This document shows positions 20,899 through 22,473 of a stretch of 22,473 nt of DNA, in pieces. The notes under the pieces were generated by a model. That model saw nothing but the letters and a program-made list of their open reading frames with translations, did no database searches and was not told the origin of the DNA. A program made the translations under genes and the position numbers. This DNA comes from CAMCTV01 sp964420985. GTDB taxonomy: Bacteria; Bacteroidota; Bacteroidia; Flavobacteriales_D; Sanyastnellaceae. The stretch covers positions 1 to 22,473 of the forward strand of contig CAYQUT010000036.1 of assembly GCA_964420985.1 (NCBI GenBank), written 5' to 3'. Numbering within the stretch: the stretch's first letter is position 1; each line of letters opens with the position of its first letter.

Positions 20899-22409
20899 AG
20901 ACGACAATCAATGTACAGTTGGGACCTTACAATTTCCCTTTTGAATTGGAGGCCTATGAATTTTTAAAGCATTACTTGGATAAGGTGAATGATGTTTTTG
21001 CCCATGAGGAAAGCAAGGATGAGATTTTAGAAGATATAGAAACCAGAATAGGAGAATTACTACAACAGAACCGGTTGATAAAAGCCTTTCCTGTGGATGC
21101 AGAAGAAATCAAAGGCATAACGGTTATCATGGGTGATTTTGCGGAAATCAATGGGGATGCAAACAAGTCGGGTAAAACAAGACAATCTCTTCAAGATGAG
21201 GAGTTAGAGGGGCATCCACGTCGCAGAATCTACAGAGATCAAGATGATGCCGCCATTGGTGGGGTGTGCTCTGGATTGAGTTATTATTTGGGTTGGGATC
21301 CTGTGGTATTGCGCATCATAATGGTTGTTCTTTTGTTGGTGTCATTTGGAACTTTTTTCATGGCCTATTTGATTGCTTGGGCTGTTATACCAGCCGCAAA
21401 GACTACTTCAGAAAAGTTGATGATGCGTGGAAATGCCGTTAACTTGGATAACATTCAGCAACACGTCAAGGCAGAGGCCAATAGAGCCAATAGGAATGTC
21501 AAGCGCTGGGGAAGGAAATTGGAGGATAGTATTCAAGGAAATGCAAAAACCAGCACTATCTGGCGATTTTTTAGGTTACTGGTTGGTTTTGTTCTCTTGA
21601 GTTTTGGAATTGCTTTGTTGTTTTTTATTACCATATTCATGGCTTGGTCAGAAGGTGGTGAGTTCATTTTTTTTGGAGGGAATATCCACGATTTCACTTC
21701 TTGGGTAGCACCAGACGGAATTGGAGAATATATGCTGACCGGAATTGGATTGATTGTATTGGCGCCGGCGGTGAGTTTGTTGTATACCGGAATGCATTAT
21801 TTATTGGGTTTGAAGTTGCAACGCAAATGGATTTATTTGTTTTCCACCCTTTGCTTCATCACAGGGTTATTGATTTGCACGTACACTGGAATAAGATTGG
21901 GAAAGGAATTTGACACGGAGGGTGTTGTTTCAAAGACCATAGAATCTCCTATTAACTCGGGCGATACGCTTTATTTGAACATTACCAACGATCCTTATTT
22001 CATTGGTAGAAGCAATGATGAAGAGGATGTGTTGGATATGGTATCCATGGAGAGTGGATCAAGAGTCATCAGCGCAGATGTAGAGGTGAAGTTGATGGAT
22101 ACGGATCGCGATAATTATTGGATTGAAGTAGTGCAATCCGCAAGAGGTAGAAATTTATCTCAAGCAGGTACCAGAGCCAGTCAATTGGATTATCAATTCA
22201 ATTGGACCAACAATACCTTGACCTTGAATCCTTATTTCAAAATTCCAGAGGGTATTCCATATCGAGCACAGAGCATCGAAGTGATGGTCCATGTACCCGA
22301 CGGAAGAAAGGTTATGCTCAATGAGCGTTGGGGTTGGGTTTCATGGCGAGATGAATGGAAGAGTGAAATGGTGGTCAATGAAGGTGGATACCTGCATTTG
22401 ACAAAATAA
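20895..22409 (+). CDS. PspC-domain membrane protein
   Basis: A 504-residue inner-membrane protein. Residues 1-90 are a soluble segment of the type seen before PspC domains in this phylum (INVQLGPYNFPFELEAYEF, then LEDIETRIGELL). The PspC domain spans about 109-169: RRIYRDQDDAAIGGVCSGLSYYLG and a membrane helix ending AYLIAWAVIP. Three more membrane helices lie near 225-250, 280-305 and 312-335. The last 160 residues, beginning GDTLYLNITNDPYF, are beta-rich, probably extracytoplasmic, and may be a putative adhesin-like or auto-transporter-like beta domain. PspC proteins act in envelope stress, known best from the phage-shock response of Proteobacteria, but no pspA or pspF is nearby. Translation is coupled to padR. 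A terminator follows directly. Confidence 0.9.
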   Translation: MKTTINVQLGPYNFPFELEAYEFLKHYLDKVNDVFAHEESKDEILEDIETRIGELLQQNRLIKAFPVDAEEIKGITVIMGDFAEINGDANKSGKTRQSLQDEELEGHPRRRIYRDQDDAAIGGVCSGLSYYLGWDPVVLRIIMVVLLLVSFGTFFMAYLIAWAVIPAAKTTSEKLMMRGNAVNLDNIQQHVKAEANRANRNVKRWGRKLEDSIQGNAKTSTIWRFFRLLVGFVLLSFGIALLFFITIFMAWSEGGEFIFFGGNIHDFTSWVAPDGIGEYMLTGIGLIVLAPAVSLLYTGMHYLLGLKLQRKWIYLFSTLCFITGLLICTYTGIRLGKEFDTEGVVSKTIESPINSGDTLYLNITNDPYFIGRSNDEEDVLDMVSMESGSRVISADVEVKLMDTDRDNYWIEVVQSARGRNLSQAGTRASQLDYQFNWTNNTLTLNPYFKIPEGIPYRAQSIEVMVHVPDGRKVMLNERWGWVSWRDEWKSEMVVNEGGYLHLTK

Positions 22410-22420
22410 CCCCCAACAAA

Positions 22421-22447
22421 AAACCCTCAAATCATTGAGGGCTTTTT
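22421..22447 (+). terminator. Rho-independent terminator after the PspC-domain gene
   Basis: The hairpin CCCTCAA (22424-22430) / TTGAGGG (22435-22441) has a 4-nt loop ATCA and is followed by C and a T5 run. As will the A-run before the stem, it may also end transcription coming from the right. Confidence 0.85.
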
Positions 22448-22457
22448 ATTCTCTTAG

Positions 22458-22473
22458 TGATCCCGAAGGGATT
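22458..22473 (-). tRNA. Possible 3' end of a tRNA gene (cut by the window edge)
   Basis: Read on the minus strand, the last bases are AATCCCTTCGGGATCA. This fits the end of a T loop (AAT), the 3' half of the T stem (CCCTT), a 7-nt acceptor 3' strand (CGGGATC) and a discriminator A, with no encoded CCA. Only 16 nt are visible, so identity cannot be given. A simple ATCCC/GGGAT hairpin is the alternative. Confidence 0.35.

Overview
The window comes from a Bacteroidota genome, most likely from the Flavobacteriales or a related marine or freshwater lineage. Several things point there. Two proteins carry C-terminal type IX secretion (T9SS) sorting domains. Many genes have promoter boxes of the Bacteroidota form TAnnTTTG, and there are no clear Shine-Dalgarno sites. 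Coding sequence is packed tightly at moderate to low GC. Several families here (LysM fused to a periplasmic binding fold, DUF4476-like, PadR with a PspC-domain protein) are typical of the phylum. The region reads as ordinary chromosome. I saw no phage, integrase, transposase, CRISPR array or plasmid gene.

Layout. (1) 1-3481, plus strand: the tail of an upstream CDS, a small lipoprotein, a secreted peptidyl-arginine-deiminase-like enzyme with a T9SS tail, and an exported N4-glucosaminyl-asparaginase. All are overlapping or nearly so, and look like one transcript devoted to extracytoplasmic protein modification or turnover. (2) 3473-5292: a small receiver-like protein (minus), a UbiA prenyltransferase (plus) and a Maf nucleotide pyrophosphatase (minus). 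(3) 5330-10011, plus: guaA, a LysM/periplasmic-binding-fold protein, hemF and a DUF4476-like exported protein. (4) 10050-13872: class II fructose-bisphosphate aldolase with a near-canonical promoter, a convergent membrane-anchored DUF7935-like protein, and a large FG-GAP/VCBS T9SS cargo protein. (5) 13921-18605: YceI-like lipid-binding protein, a hybrid histidine kinase (HisKA, HATPase, two receivers, HPt), a receiver-adenylate cyclase overlapping the kinase by 11 nt, and a convergent HD phosphohydrolase overlapping the cyclase by 11 nt. (6) 18663-20344: two tandem universal stress proteins closed by a strong terminator. (7) 20345-22447: an intergenic region with a GC-rich repeat-like element, then a PadR regulator and a PspC-domain membrane protein sharing ATGA, then a terminator. 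The last bases look like the 3' end of a tRNA on the minus strand.

The most system-like part is region 5. The kinase carries every phosphorelay module in one chain, and the downstream cyclase carries an intact receiver plus all the residues expected for making cAMP. The facing HD hydrolase is a candidate for the opposing activity. Several starts lie only 3-4 nt downstream of a promoter-like box, clearest for guaA, so some transcripts may be leaderless. Most of the rest is housekeeping, and I did not find a clearly new defence or mobile system.
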